Assembly: GCA_914767715.1 (NCBI GenBank)
Contig: OU612072.1
Span: 18,042,001-18,106,000 of the forward strand
From: Membranipora membranacea
Lineage: Eukaryota > Bryozoa > Gymnolaemata > Cheilostomatida > Membraniporidae
DNA length: 64,000 bases
Reading direction: 5' to 3'
Within the stretch, counting starts at the first letter, position 1. Each line of letters begins with the position of its first letter. The notes under the pieces were generated by a model. That model saw only the letters and a list, made by a program, of their open reading frames with translations, was not told the DNA's origin and did no database searches. This document shows, one piece after another, positions 14,351 to 28,500 of the stretch. The position numbers and the translations under genes were made by a program.

Positions 14351-15862
14351 GGCACAAATGATAAAATCTATCTGAGGAGGGTTACGATTTCTAAAGGTGA
14401 AGAAACTGCAGTAATTACGTTGAGAACAAGATATTTCACTTAGATTTCTAAAATTAGTTTATTTTACCACGCTGGCATACAAATTGAGACCCACACATTT
14501 GATTACAGTTGAGTAATGACAAGACGTTATGAGTGGTAGGGTTATTAGTAGACTTTGCTCTGAACCCTACATACAATCAAATCTTGGTACTAACTAACCA
14601 TGCGGCGGCAGCATCACTGAAACATTATAGTAAACTTACCGACTTTTGCTGAGTCTGAGCGTCACCTTATGAGTCACCATCAGCAAACCATCACTAATCG
14701 TTCACTCTTCCCACAGGTTTGCCCATATTACAACAGAGTTAAAACTTTGTGTTACTTGGATTTCACCTTGTTGATTGACGCGATGTCGCTTGTGCTACCT
14801 TAGGCTAGTAATTCTGCGGAGGAGGTTGACTAGGAGTGACTGCCGAAACTCCAGTCGAATAGAAAAGTAGAGCTGGACAAAGTTGTCTGAGCGTTTTAAA
14901 TACACAGCGAGTCTGGTACTATGGTAGATTAGATGTAGTATCTGTATAATTCTGTATGTGGTATATTATTTTATTAGCTCATACATAGTTACCATCAACT
15001 GTATAACCTCAATAATAGGCTTGGTCTATGTCACAGTACGTTTGTTGATAAGATAATAATTTTATAATAATATAGCGAATTCAAAATTTTACATACAGTG
15101 CTAATAAAATGCCTATCAATCTGACCCCATTTCAGGTTGTAACAATTTAAACCCAGATTGATCTTATCTCAGCTTTAAAAAATAATTTTCAAACCCTGCA
15201 ACGCAATTGCAATGTCATTGAGCGTGATCGATGTTGTCACATCATCCGGGGACTTACATTGATCATAGCGTGTATTAGAGATCATACAGTAGTAACTATT
15301 TCGCCATCTCGCCTTTCCAAATACAACACTAAATGTTTGTGTGCCTTTACCTAGTAGTCATGGTGCTATCTGAAAATCTGCACGCACGACAGAGACTGGG
15401 AAACACCACTACAAATATTTACTCTCGAAGTGTTGTATTACCAAGCTTAGTCAGCGACATCATGATGTCGATAAATCCATTAGGTCGAGCATGACATCTC
15501 AATATGAAGCCGGTACATATTACTACCGTGCGAATGGTAACATCATGCTAAACACAGAAATAGCCCAATGAAGTTTAGGATATGTAACTTTTGATAGCAC
15601 CTAAACATACAAATATGAAAGTATCTATATTTATGTTTAATGTTTTGCACTTATAGTTTCAAGATAATTCAGTGCTGACTTGTGCTCGTAGTGGGAAATT
15701 AAATTTAGTTTTGCTAGTTGATTAACCACAAAAAAAGAGCAGATATGGATAGAAATACCAAATAAGGATAGTGGCTGAATATTAATTTAAGAGCAACTTT
15801 CCAATTCACACAGATAGGTTATCAACAGTCTAGAGCCCCCCAGACTCTTGCCTGGCAACCCT

Positions 15863-15880
15863 CCCCCCCCCCCCCCCCCC
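15863..15880. repeat. Poly-C run of 18
   Basis: Eighteen consecutive C, followed by GGCCGGG. This is the longest homopolymer of the G/C type in the window. Confidence 0.9.
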
Positions 15881-16914
15881 GGCCGGGAAGGTTGATAAGT
15901 GTGTCAATTAGAATACCAATAGATATGCAAAAAACTGCTACCTTCACACTAGAGAATCCATCAGAAATCATCTCTCAGAACCATAGATTTAAAATCTATG
16001 CTCAGAACATTACATAGTTCTATAATTGTATTCTGCTAAAATGGTAGGTATATCAAGAATTGTTAATATTAAAATATGTTGAGGGATAACATAATCAGAA
16101 GACTAGATTTTTCTGCAAAAAGGCCCATTACGGATCAGTAAATCGTCGTACTACTTACACCTATACATACACAGGGTAATATTCTTGGTGCAAAATGGAC
16201 AAATAAAATCAAAGTTACAGATTTATTATATTATTGCTCTGTCCTTTATCATATTCATCTTTATTCTAAATGAATTTTAAAACAAAGCTTATAGTAACCA
16301 TAAGCTCATTCCAACTGACCCGCTGAAAAAAAATTGGGCCATGTTACAAGGTAGGGGGAGGCCTGTTGGGGGTAGGGCAGGAATTTTGCGCTTCAAATGA
16401 ACAATATTCCACAAATATGTAGGTAGATTTAGTGATCTCCCTCTGTGTAACTGATGATAGGGTAAATCAAATAATGCCTCCCCAACCAAGAGTTTCCCAC
16501 TTACAACACTTAAAATAGAAGTGCCACTACTATAACTAAAGAGCTGCTTCCATCTATAAACTTTTATTTGCTGCCAGAATCATTTAAACTCGGAAATCTG
16601 AATTGAATCTCAATAGCCTTGAATAACAATATCATAAAACAAAGTTAAAGCTTTGGTATTCTCTCAATTAACGCATATTTGTGCGCATTTCATGGGTTTT
16701 TTCATTTATTGTATGTATTCGTTCAGTGGTGGATATAGACTTTTGGCTAGAGGGAGGAAAAGCTGTCAACTGGTGATTGGTCAAAGATTTTGGCGCAACA
16801 ATATTTCTGTTTTTAAATACATTAATAGCAACTCATCTTTTTAATGTTTTCGCAAAGAGCCTGGATATGTAGGGAAAAATTTATTTGTATTTGAATGAGG
16901 TATAGAGTAGTATT

Positions 16915-17033
16915 AGAGCAAGTTTGTACCCTCTGTGGTGGCGGAGGGATATTGCAAAAGTTGGGTATTGAGGCGCTTCGATACCCGACTTTTGCAATAT
17001 CCCTCCGCCATCACAGAGGGACAAACTTGTTCC
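16915..17033. repeat. Foldback element, family B
   Basis: This is a near-perfect palindrome of about 119 bp. The left arm runs from GAGCAAGTTTGTACCCTCTG through GGCGGAGGGATATTGCAAAA. The right arm is its reverse complement, ending CACAGAGGGACAAACTTGTT. The loop is only about ten bases. A diverged, internally shortened relative lies at 53605-53680. It would fold into a stem of more than 50 bp if transcribed. Confidence 0.8.
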
Positions 17034-17295
17034 TGAGTAATATAAGTAGAAGAAATGGAAGGGCATAGGATGCCCTGCATTTTTAAGGTCCCCCTCCCTA
17101 TATCCCTCACTGACATTCTACAGTACATGGTGAGAGCACAATTAGAATTAGGTGTTGAAATTCAGGCCAAAGTATGTTTGCCTTTTCATTCACAAATTAT
17201 TGATTAGTCATCATTGAACTAATTCAGGCAGCTCAGTGTACCAGTTTGGTGATGTGGCAATTTCTCTATCAAACCGCTTACTGCTGCCTGTAGCC

Positions 17296-17423
17296 TAGAA
17301 CAAGTTTGATCCAATTGCCTGCATTCCTGTTGCTCCCATCTGCTGGTCACGCCGCAGGCCTGCGGCGTGACCAGTGGATCGGGAGCGACTCGGAATGCAG
17401 GCAAATGGACCAAACTTGGTCTA
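17296..17423. repeat. Foldback element, family A, copy 2
   Basis: This is the best-preserved copy of family A. The arms start TAGAACAAGTTTGATC and end AACTTGGTCTA, and they contain TTGCCTGCATTCC and its complement. The centre is a perfect palindrome: CTGGTCACGCCGCAGG followed at once by CCTGCGGCGTGACCAG. With almost no loop, it is a potential long dsRNA hairpin. Confidence 0.85.
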
Positions 17424-17565
17424 GTGTAGCCTTGTAACGCAGCTACTTTTTTTTGTTTGGAGAGTAGCCGCTTCACAAGGCTATTATGAGTGTACATGAC
17501 TTAATATACTGCTTACAACGATTCTGACGCCCCGAGACTTTGAAGGGGGCAATAATTACCCCCTG

Positions 17566-17578
17566 CCCCCCCCCCCCC
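17566..17578. repeat. Poly-C run of 13
   Basis: Thirteen consecutive C downstream of foldback A2. It has no other visible significance. Confidence 0.85.
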
Positions 17579-19220
17579 ACTGGCCCGAGAAGACAGGGAA
17601 AGTTACAGAAATGCACTGTACTGCATTACTGTACCACTTTTTTTCTGTTTTTATGGAAGTACCGTGTATCGTTTTTTTACAGAACCTGTGTTAGTGAAAG
17701 AAAGAAATAAATCAATCAAACCCACACCTACTGAACCAATCTAGTTTGCTACTTGGTATAACCAGGCCATCTAACCTCTACTGGTACAATTGATATGAAA
17801 ATGCTGGTACATCCACACTATAGGGCCAACTACCTATAGGGAACTTGGCATAATCTGCCTTGCTACTGTGGCTAAATTTGATAAGTTTCTGGCTGCTAAA
17901 GAAGCTGCCGTCTGTCCGAAAGCAGGTTTTTGCTGCCTCATATGTTTCAATGTGAGGATATTATAGCCCTTAGATCGGTTGATGACATTAGACAAAAGTG
18001 TCCATCTCTTCCCTCGGACACTCATGTAAGAGATGAATTTAAAGCTGGATTGATGTGAGAAACTATTGTTACAATAGACAGATGACTATGGCTAATAAAA
18101 AAATGGATTTTCACAAATCCAAGTTGTGGAGACTTATGAATTCATTTATTCCAGAAATACATCGGAATTTTCCTAATTTCGACCCCACGTCTAGACAATG
18201 AAGCGAAAAGCCACAAATTACCTTCTGATTGTCGAGCAGTAGCCTATAGGAGAGGTTCACTGCATCTGTACTCAGAAGTCTATCCAGCTAAGATTGCTCA
18301 AAATGGCTAGGTGTTATCCTACCATGCTTTGAGAGTGGGCAACTCCTTCGATCAGTGCCAGCCGCAGCATGGAGTTTGGGACATCATAACACCCTGGTTG
18401 CGATTTGAAAGGAGTTTGAGGCATGTGATGTGATGTTATCTGCATAACATAAAAGAAATAATCCCTTTGATTGTTTAATTTGTAAGCCATTACCCAAATA
18501 CCCTCACATGATAAACAAAAGTGATAACCAAAAACAATTTAAAAATAATCTTGAAAAGCTCGGATAGGCAATGTTTATTATTGAAGAGAAGTTCACTCAT
18601 TTGCTTCTTATGGTCTTGAGTTATCTTGAAATATTGCAAATTGGATGAGAAGCAAAAGTAGTTTATTAAATACCTGCAACTTGGTAGTTAAGTTTATACT
18701 ATTCACATTTTTCTTTCACCAATACAAAACTAGAGACTAAAGTTCTCCATGGTGTACCTCGAATCGAACCTCGATCATCTAGTTCATTTACCAAATATTA
18801 TCAGAGCAATGGAATGCCGAGAAATTACAGCTTGTAATTTGAAGATTCTGCGAATATTGAATTTGAATTTAATCTAAAGCAATTATTGTTACAGGCCCAT
18901 TTTGTGAGTTATCTGCCCTTGCACCTTGGTTGCCACTAGTTACTAAGTTATGAATGAGACTAGACTGTTCTCAGCCTTTCATTGACGGGTGTACTCTATT
19001 CCGATTCTATATTTTTGTTCTGTGATAAGCCTCAGGCTAATGTGTGTCATACCTTTGTGTTGATTAGTCATCTGTAGTGGCTACTGACCAATCAACGTGC
19101 AGTATTGCTCATCATAGATAATGATCGAAGTAGTAGTTGTAATACGCACAGTGGGCAGTTTAACAATCACCTGTTATTTAGATTGCTAACTTGCTGCAGG
19201 TGTCTGCAAGTGATAGCCTG

Positions 19221-19289
19221 TCACGTCATAGTGGGATAAATACTGCTTCTTACTAACTGACTGAAATATCACTACTGTACTGAGCTAGG
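19221..19289 (+). promoter_or_regulatory. Probable IRF2BP promoter and 5' UTR exon end
   Basis: TCACGTCA (CRE/E-box-like, 19221-19228) is followed by a TATA-like GATAAATA (19235-19242). About 50 bases further on there is a good splice donor, AGG|GTAAGT, with the exon ending at 19289. The coding exon at 19588 is preceded by two acceptors (AG at 19549-19550 and 19576-19577). A short non-coding first exon ending at 19289 therefore fits well. This is inference from motif spacing; the transcription start is not proven. Confidence 0.35.
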
Positions 19290-19587
19290 GTAAGTCATTT
19301 TATATGCGTATGTTAAATCCAGAGGAATACCATTCACTGAATGATTAAGTAGCTCCCCCACCCTTCTTGCATGATCTATTTATTTAAGTTAGTAAGGAGC
19401 AATGAAACTGCTTGATCAAAGCACCAAATCAGCTTATTATTCTATACATTTTTTGCTACTGCCTGCTGCAAGGTTGCAACCAGTAGCCAGTATTTAAAAA
19501 TGTTCAACAACAAGTTGCATCCAAAATGAAATGAGTTTTGGTTTTTACAGCTCTGTCTTGATTTCATTGACTTTTAGAATAACAGAT

Positions 19588-22500
19588 ATGAGTATGATGG
19601 CGTTGTCGTTTAAGAGTCCACCCATAGTCAATCCGCTGCACACTCCTCAGAGCCCTATGATGGCACCACCAGCCAGGGAGTCGTGTTTTCTCTGTGAATG
19701 CCCGAGGATGCCGTGGACAATGCTCAGAGAGTTCTCCGAGCCCGTGTGTCGAGGATGTGTGAACTATGAGGGCAGCGATCGTATCGAAGTTATCATCGCA
19801 CAAGTAAAGCAACTCAAAACTAACGTTCCAACAACTCCGACTTCTAAAGCTGCTGCATTTACAACACAGAATCCATTCTTCAGTAAAAACATAGCAGCGG
19901 TTAATCCCCTGCAAAAAAGTGCTCCAAGCACCCCTCAGGATAAAATACCCGCTAATCTGCTGCCAAAATTATCTCAGGCTAATGGTCTAATCACAGATTT
20001 TAACTTTCACAAAGACCCCATGCCATCTCCTGCTGCTTTACTACATCAACATAGCAGAGATACAATGCCTAGCCCGAGTATTCCACCACCAGGAATGATG
20101 GATTTCTCACGGGGGTTCCCACCTCCGGCCCCAACTCATGCAGCATTAACACCTACAGGACCTCCACCACCTCAGTTGATGTCTCCAGCTGCAAGTTTAG
20201 CCTACAGGCAGGGTAAGTTAACATAATCATCCTCCCCTGCCTCTATAACTTCACTCATAAAATAATCCAACCTTTAGTCTGAGAATCTGGCCTTATAAAA
20301 TAAGAAGTATTTATTTATCAACACATAAAGCAAAAGGGGTAGTGTAAGTTAGTATCCTAAATATAGCAAAAAACTTTCGATGACCAAAATAACGTGACAG
20401 TGACACCGAAGTAGATGACACCAGCTATCGGAGTTATTGGTCGGTATATGATGATCTACCGGCACAATTTGCCATGGTTGTCATTATAATACTAAATACC
20501 ATAGACAGTTGTAATAATTTGCCCGCATAAAAATCCTGTTATAAACAGTCTTGACACTCTTGTGGTTCTGGCCGATTCTTCATATAGTTAACTATTATTG
20601 TGCATGGTAATGACAGATTGGTGCGACATGACGTCACATTCTCTGTCAATTTAGGAGTTCATGTTTTCAAACAAATGAGATTCAGCGATGCTCATGTGCC
20701 AAGACCCTCAAACAGTTCTAGGCAAGGTGGCCCAAAGAGTGCAGTTTTGTCATTTTGATAAACATGGTATCATGACTTCTCCTGTCCTCGGTATGAGGGG
20801 GTAGCATATGCCCCTAAACGTTTTTGTTCTTGAGATAGTATCCTTGCCACTACTGCCACGATAGCAATGTCATGCTCTTAGGCTAGCTAGCTAGGATGAC
20901 AGCATTGGTACTACAGGATAGGTATAAGAGTTGAGCTGAATGACAGAGTATAAAGCGATCATGCCATATTGGATGATTCATAGAAGCTACCACCACTAGC
21001 ACTCAGTAAACAACAACATGGCAGTATATATACATCTCAGCGAATCACACTGCCTGCCTGTGGATAGCCCCATACTATGTAAGGGCTCTATCGCACAACT
21101 GTCCGACAAGCGACATCTTTTAACTCATTGGTCCAATCATATTTATACCTACATTCATTAATATGAATATATATATATATATCAGTACCTACATTGCTGA
21201 CAAATGCAATAAATAAGACTTAATACTGTAATATTGGTCAGTTTTGCGTAGGCCAAGTCTGTGAACCAAAGAAGATGCTTTCACAGTATTAAGAAATTAT
21301 AGCGCCGGAATTAGCGAAAGTGATAACTAATATACAATTGACCCCGGCCCTCGCTATCTCATTAAACTCTGCTAATCACAGAAGTGTCAGCACCAGATGA
21401 TATCTGTCCTCTAGCAAACACGGTCAACAAAACAGGAATTTTCCCCCTAATATTTCCATGCATCATGACTATGTGTGGGATACACATTAGACTTAATTAA
21501 TTAACTTGAGCACTTTCAGCGCAATATCATCTTCAAAGTTGAACTATTCCTCATATTCACAAAAAAAACCAGAAATTTCCAACCAAACTTCCGGCAGTTT
21601 ATAGTTATTTTATGGCGTGTGAACAACAGATCAATCTACACAAATTCAGTTCGCTCTCCTCACAACCTCCGGAAACTTTTCAGTGAAGTCAAGGAGTAGC
21701 AAAACATGCATGCTTGGGTACAGTTTTGGCTTGATCAACATACTTCCAATTCTCTATCTCTACCTCCATGTTGACTAGCCCATAGAGTAAACAGCCATAT
21801 CGTTTTAAAGAATGTGGGCTCAAGGCCAATGTGGTGAGGATTGCCTGGTGTTTTGGGTCCTGTTACATTTATTCCCAAATAAATCCAGACGACAGAAAAG
21901 TGAAGGATGATTAATTCAGTGATCAGCTTAGTGGCCTTGCTGCAAATGGATATGGTCAAATAGAAAACTGAGATTTTCTCCGCACAGTTTCCATCCTTAT
22001 AAATCTGACGTGGTTTTAGCAGAGCCAGTAGGGTAAGTCCTGTATGGTCTCGTGATGAGAATTTCATGTGAAAAGGTTTAGAATACCATTAACTATTGTG
22101 ATTATTGCCATACAGTGTGAATCATACTTTTGAGGTATTATTATTTTTTCAATGCCTGGTTTTTATTCTATTCGCTGAAAGAGACCCAGTAATTTATTGT
22201 CATTTGTAGGGCTGTATTAAATTCCTTTGGCTGATCAGCTTTTTAACTCCCCACTGGACAATGTTATGAAATGTGTATGAAATCGCACACCCATCAATTA
22301 TAAAGTCTGAGGTATGATTCACCAGTAAACAATAGTTACAATGCATTCCTACGAGATGATTGGCCTGTTTAGTTCTTGTATTATTGACTGTGCGTTTTTA
22401 GTAGTTAGATGGGCTTTTTCGGTGCTCATTGTGGTCAAGCTTTATCAGAAGTGTTGTGGGATAGATATCTTGTAGGAAAAGTTACCTGTGATGTAGACAG

Positions 22501-25500
22501 TAGGCCTCACTGGGAAAGGCTGAGGAATGTACCTCACCAATTCATTGATCACCTGGTCAGCTTAGAGCCTGACAATGTTACAATATTCTCTTGTACAAGT
22601 GGGAGGTTCTGTGGGGGGAGGGGGATTCTAGACTTTTTAGTTTGCGGAACATAAAATTTGCTTTGTTATTCACCACTGGACTAGAACATTGTATCATCTT
22701 GAGAATGTCTGTGTGCAATGAGTAGACCGCAGCCCAGCCACAATATGGTGGCCTCACTCAGTGCAAATTGTCAAAACGTTGAAAATGTCTTAACATGGGG
22801 CTTTTGAGGTTGTGAAGATCATTCTTACAATCTGCTACACCATCTATGGGGTCACTGATCTGTTGCTGATCTATATATAGCTTTCTCGCTGCTGCTCCCG
22901 CTGGCCTTGGTGTAGTGCTCGGTGTTATTTACGCCATCAGTTCATGGTCATAAGCTATCCTTTTAGAAGTTGATGGAGAAACCACCCTGTTAGTGATGTG
23001 CATACTACAAAATTTGTTGTATAAACTCGGGCTGGAAAATCGAGGAATGAGGACTTAATGCATATCCTCAACTCTGTTCTCATATCTCACAAATATATAC
23101 CTCAAACTCTACCCCTAACTCATATACCACAAACTCCTTTTCAATTATTTTTTTTACAAGATTATAACAGGATTACAGACAAAATGGAGATAAGTTTACT
23201 CTAATCTACTGTCACCTTAAACTCTGAGATAAACAAAAACATCAAACTATGAGCCATCTTGAGGGATTAGACTAATTCCTATCAATTCACTTATACTAAG
23301 GCTTGAAGAACCGAGACTAACCATGAGTTAGTGTCCATTTTGTAAGGAACAAGAAATCACCATGATGGATGACTCGCTGTTTTACCTGTCCCTCAGTACT
23401 CAGGTATTGCAGGACATCAGATATTCTTTTTACTAACACCTGATTCAACTACCTGACATTCTCAGGTGTTAGTAAAAGGAAGAGACAGAGTGAGTGGCAA
23501 TAAAATCAAACTGAAGCTATTTCTAAAGCCCTTTATAAACATAAGAGGAATATTTCTTCACCTTCCCCTCTATATCACATGTGACTGGATTATAACCGAA
23601 TCATGACTCAACTTCAGCATTTCGTAAGCATACTTAGCAGTCTCTCAGAGTTACCCTATGCTTAAAGTGATGCCATGAGTGCTGTTTTGTGAATCAGCAC
23701 TTTGGTTGAGCCTTCATCTTTCCTGAGGGGATAATAGGCTCAGTGATCGTCCCTTTTTGTAAACTGATATCAAAGCTTAGCTTGCTTTTGAAGTTGTTGA
23801 CGATGACTCATGGTCAATGTTGAAGCCTTGAGATCTTAGAGAAATAGTGTAGATATGCAACAGGGAAGTTTTACACAGTGCCTGTTTTACAACCTGTCTG
23901 GTGCAAATAATAAAAATAAGGCGTGAGCAGCATTTTCGTGAAACATTTCTCGTCCATAATGTTCATTTTCATTTACCTCCTTTCATCTCCAAAACATCAA
24001 TTTCTCTGTTTTGTTGTTTTGATGATTCAGTTCCATCAGTTTCAGCATGGTGACTAAGACACCGATAACAAGATCTATTTCTCATTGATCTTTCGAATTA
24101 TATCAGATTGTCAGCGCGAAGGAATTATTCTCAATCGTTGATAGAAGAGTTTACTAATGATCCACAAGGGACAGTCACCGGAGGCCACACTTTCAACTTA
24201 CAAATGCAATATTCAGTTATGTATTATAGATTTTCACATCGAGGTCAATGTCTCATCGTATTAAGGGGATGAGGGTGTATCATTTTGCCTGGCCTGTCCG
24301 ACATCCAGCACTCATAACCAGCACTCATAACCATTCAGACAAATACCTCACCCTCTATGGTTCTCATTTTTACCACAGCGCTTATTCAATCATTAATTAA
24401 CAATCTACCTTGTAAGGGTGGGTCAGACCACCACCCAGCTTTCATCTGTGAGATGATGTGTAGAACTTGCTGCTGGTATGAATCAGAGAATGGGCTAAGG
24501 CCAGTCATTCACTGCTAGTAATGAGATCAATAGCCACAAGCCTCAGTCAATACTACTGTTATTACCCAATTCCTTTCACTAACTCTAGGCTTAACCTTGC
24601 TTAGGTAGCCAATATTATGTGGTTATTTCAACGTATCCTTCTACAGGACAGTAAATAAACCTAGGATAATTATACAAGCAATTAGCTGCTGCGCTTGAGA
24701 TTATCTATTTTTCTATAACTCTGGCATTGATAGCAAATTATTGCCTATAATTATGGGCAGCAGTCAGCCTTAGATTCCCAACTGATAAATCTCAACACAT
24801 CAAAGTTGATTGACCCCAGTGCTGCTTCTGGCCTGCTACAGAATAACGCATACTCGGGTCAACGGCTCATCAAAACTCTCTAGATTTGGAATGATGTGTC
24901 AGAAGATGTGAAGTTGATGTACCGGTAGTCACTCTTGCTGCGAAAATGTGGCGAGGCCCTTACTGATGCATCGATATGGTTCTCTTTGATACTGGCACAT
25001 GAAACTTTGATGATTTAAAATTTCATGCTTCGGGATATGGCTTGTGAAACGACAACTTGATTTTAATCAACCATCAACCAAATATTTAACTAGGTAATAC
25101 TAGAATGCAATATTCAGCCCAAAACTTCACGACCAGAACTTGAAAATAGACAGGCTGTCAAAATATTCTGAGGTACGCAATCTTGATAAAATGTCTCTCT
25201 CCAAAACAAAGACCGGCAGGATCCTGAAGAGTACTGGAATGCTTTGATCTTAAAGTCCTAAAATCTTGATCATCAAGATAGCCCTGATGAGTGCTGAGAC
25301 ATACGTACGATACACACTTACGAAAAGCATTAAAACTGCCTGCATTGAGAGAAAACATGCTAACCACATATAATTGATGGAGGATTCCTCACTCCCCCCC
25401 CTCCCCAACCCCCTTCCCTACACATCTGAAATGTTTCATTATTTTAAAGCATCAGTAACAACTAACTGGAATTCTGGGGCTCCCGGATTTACTGATAACT

Positions 25501-28500
25501 TGCATCATGATTATTTACCAATATCGGTAACCAGAATAAATGTCATCACGAATCGTGGCAGTGGTTTCAGTTTTGTACAGCAACACAACTGCAGGGATAG
25601 ACTGCAGTACTAAAATTAACTTTGGCCTATGATGTAACTTCTGGCATAAACTGGTGTGGTGTTAAAAAAAACTGCTGCCAGGGTATTTTTGCCATCAGGT
25701 ATTTGGCTGGCTGCTTGCAGCAGCATCAGCAGCATCAGCAGCGAGGGTTAGCTAATAATATGATAGCTCAATGTAAACACAGCAGCAGTGAGGTGATACT
25801 AATCGCCTTGTAGTATATTAGACTGTACATATATGTGTATGTACCTTAGCCAGATATACGGCTGGCAGAATGCCAATATTTACACTATTGCATAATCTTC
25901 TCACGGCAATACCTGGCAGCGCATGTAAGCCGCACATGTTGCAAGTAGCTCAACAGCAGCTGTGAGTTAGGCTATTTTAAAATTTGTACGCCTGCAGACT
26001 TGGCGGCTCATATTGGCATAGCTGCAAAAAGTTGGGCCTCGCTAGGACAAGCTGGATAGATAGATGGATTGGTTTATTGAAATCACTGAAAAACAAGCTA
26101 TGAAATTTGGTGAAGACCCTGGCAGACCCACAGAAAAAATCAGGTCTCTGTGGTAAAAGTTGTTCTACTGTCCTGACCACAATCTTGTCGGCCCAAGTTC
26201 ATGGCACGCTTCTGTTCGCAGCGATAACCTGTGATTAAAGTAATAAACAGTTGTGCAGATTGAATTTGTAACTGATCGGGTGATATCTTCATTTCCGGAA
26301 AACAAATGAATCAACAGAAAGTGTGAAGTTATTGTGTGGAAAATTACTAAATGCAAGTAATCCAGCAGCCTGTCAGGGTCGATGATGAATATTGCACCGT
26401 AGCAGAAGACCATGGGTATAGGCAGCTTTGTCTGGTAACTCCATCATCGGGGTTTGGAGAGTGATGATCATGCAATATATCAGTCTCAGTGGCGTATCGG
26501 AACGCACCACTTCTTCAGTCTCCGTGGTCAAACCAAATAACAATCGAGTAATAATTCTATAAATAAATTAATGCCAACCCCTATTTTAGAGCCTAACCCA
26601 GTCTTTTGGGGGCTATTCAAAGCGTCCCTGTTGCAAGTTTAAATATCCAAGCTTCCTGATACATGGAAAAGAGATCCTGTTCTTTTCTTAACATTCTGTC
26701 ACACCAAATTATGATGAGAAATCACTGCCAAAGCGACAAGGCCAATAAAACTTGTCAAAGTTCACCTCAGGCACATTATTATCAGAAAGGTTAATATTGG
26801 CATGGGTGATGATTCAGCCACCAAAGACTTGGTGTCATAAGACTGCCAAATCTCTGATAGCAGGTTCTGGAATTCGGCCAAATGATATAAAAAAAAATTT
26901 GATGATCTGTTATCAATGACTTCCATATTGAAACGAACAAACTTTGAAGTTGAAAAGAGAGAGTGCCGATGTGACGCTGTCCTATAGGCCTACATTCTGC
27001 ACTGCCGGCGTCAGTGCAATGAAGGGGAGAGGGACTTCATTGGTCAGAGCATACACGCTACAGGGACAATGATAATATTTGGCTCTAGGACAGTGTCAGG
27101 GTTCGATGTGTGTTTCCGGTTGCCATGAACGGTTTTGTTACTTCAAGAAAAGGTTTGGATGTGGCATTACGGCTCGAACATGAAATGTCCATTCTGTTGC
27201 TGGTCGCAATTTTCTGCCAATAGCTAGCCAATGCCTTCGGATATATCAGGATATCAGATCTTTGTAGCAATATAAAATAATCTTGGCAGGTATTGCAATG
27301 GTCTGATTCGTGAACCTAAGGTGGGTTGAAGGAAATCCCAGCTGATATCATCACTTAGCCCTAAATCCTAAGGACAGAACAAAATTACTGTGTAGTGAGT
27401 AAACCACCCCTTATTGTAGTGGGTATCCAAGGCTATATGATAAATGATTGTATCTCTACCATTTTTGTTCACCCCAGTAGCTCACGTAGGATTCCATCAC
27501 AGGCGGTAACAGTGGTTTCTTCAGTCAATTAACAATCTAAAACAGCAGCAAAAGTGACAAAGCTTCTCCTGTGATCTATTCTAGATTTGCCAAAACCTTC
27601 ACTTTCCATCGCCACCACATCAGCGTTGACCCTTCAAGCCGATAATGGAAAACACACTATATATATATTACGACCAGATATAAAGGTTATCTACGAGGCA
27701 AAAAAATGTTACTTCATTCGCTGCCTATAATTTGTTTTCAATGATGACATGAGTATAAGCACCTCAGCACCATTTTTTGCTCATAGCTGACTCGGCTGAC
27801 AGATTATAAGATTGTTTTGACTGGCAGACTTAGCTATGTTGGAAGTCATCAGTGTCTTAGCCACTTCCTTTTATTATAAATCGCTGACCCTTTGGTTGCA
27901 CAATGGTTTGATTGAATGATTATCATGTGAACTGATATATGAGGTTTTTTCTTGGACATGAAATAGCAGAGAGTCTGAGGGCCCAGACCTTGACAGGGTA
28001 CACCATTATCAGCCTAACCTACTGGCCCTAATACAATATGACACACCTCACCTCAGAAAAGAGCCACACTTATAATCAGGGCTTTTAATTTGTAAAAAAA
28101 AATGTGATGTCGAAATATCCAGGAGTATATCCTTTATAAAAACAAAAACAACGTTCAGTGAATGAGGAAGAAAATCCCACGAAACTGGTTATCTGACAAC
28201 GGGTCGTTTTGTCGTGAAAGGAGCCTTGAGGTATTTTAATCTATACCCATGAATCACACTAACTCAACAAACCGTTGCGCAATTTGATAAACAACATCAA
28301 CAAAGATAAGACTGTTGGGGTGTGCGTAACAACCTTCCAACTTTGCTCGATATATGTTATTCGACCTAAGAATTGAGGCTACGCAGAATGAGATGTGAAT
28401 CACTAAGCTAATGCAGGGTGTTTATTTGTCAGCCCATTCATGATTCGCAGTGGGTTATGAACAAATAGAATAGAGCAACTTAGAGTCTAGCTCCAGTGCA

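Larger units (their letters stand above)
3571..19220. other. Long gene-free region
   Basis: About 15.6 kb separates the Mic19-like start from the IRF2BP 5' end. I read it on both strands and found no conserved protein segment with splice sites. It holds 15-G and 18-C homopolymer runs, short hairpins (6852-6888, 7721-7761, 7793-7832), dispersed repeat E (14140-14350) and foldback elements B and A2. It could contain distal control elements of the downstream developmental-type regulator, or lineage-specific exons I cannot recognise. Confidence 0.5.

Noticed and set aside
19564-19914. Antisense 116-codon frame
   Set aside because: It is the complement of the conserved IRF2BP zinc-finger exon and has no domain of its own.
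22409-22654. Nested gene in IRF2BP intron 1
   Set aside because: The 81-codon frame has no recognisable domain and ends in a low-complexity GGGGAGGGGG stretch.
25622-25813. Polyglutamine-type CAG expansion gene
   Set aside because: The AGCAGCATC repeat is short and the frame around it has no other support.
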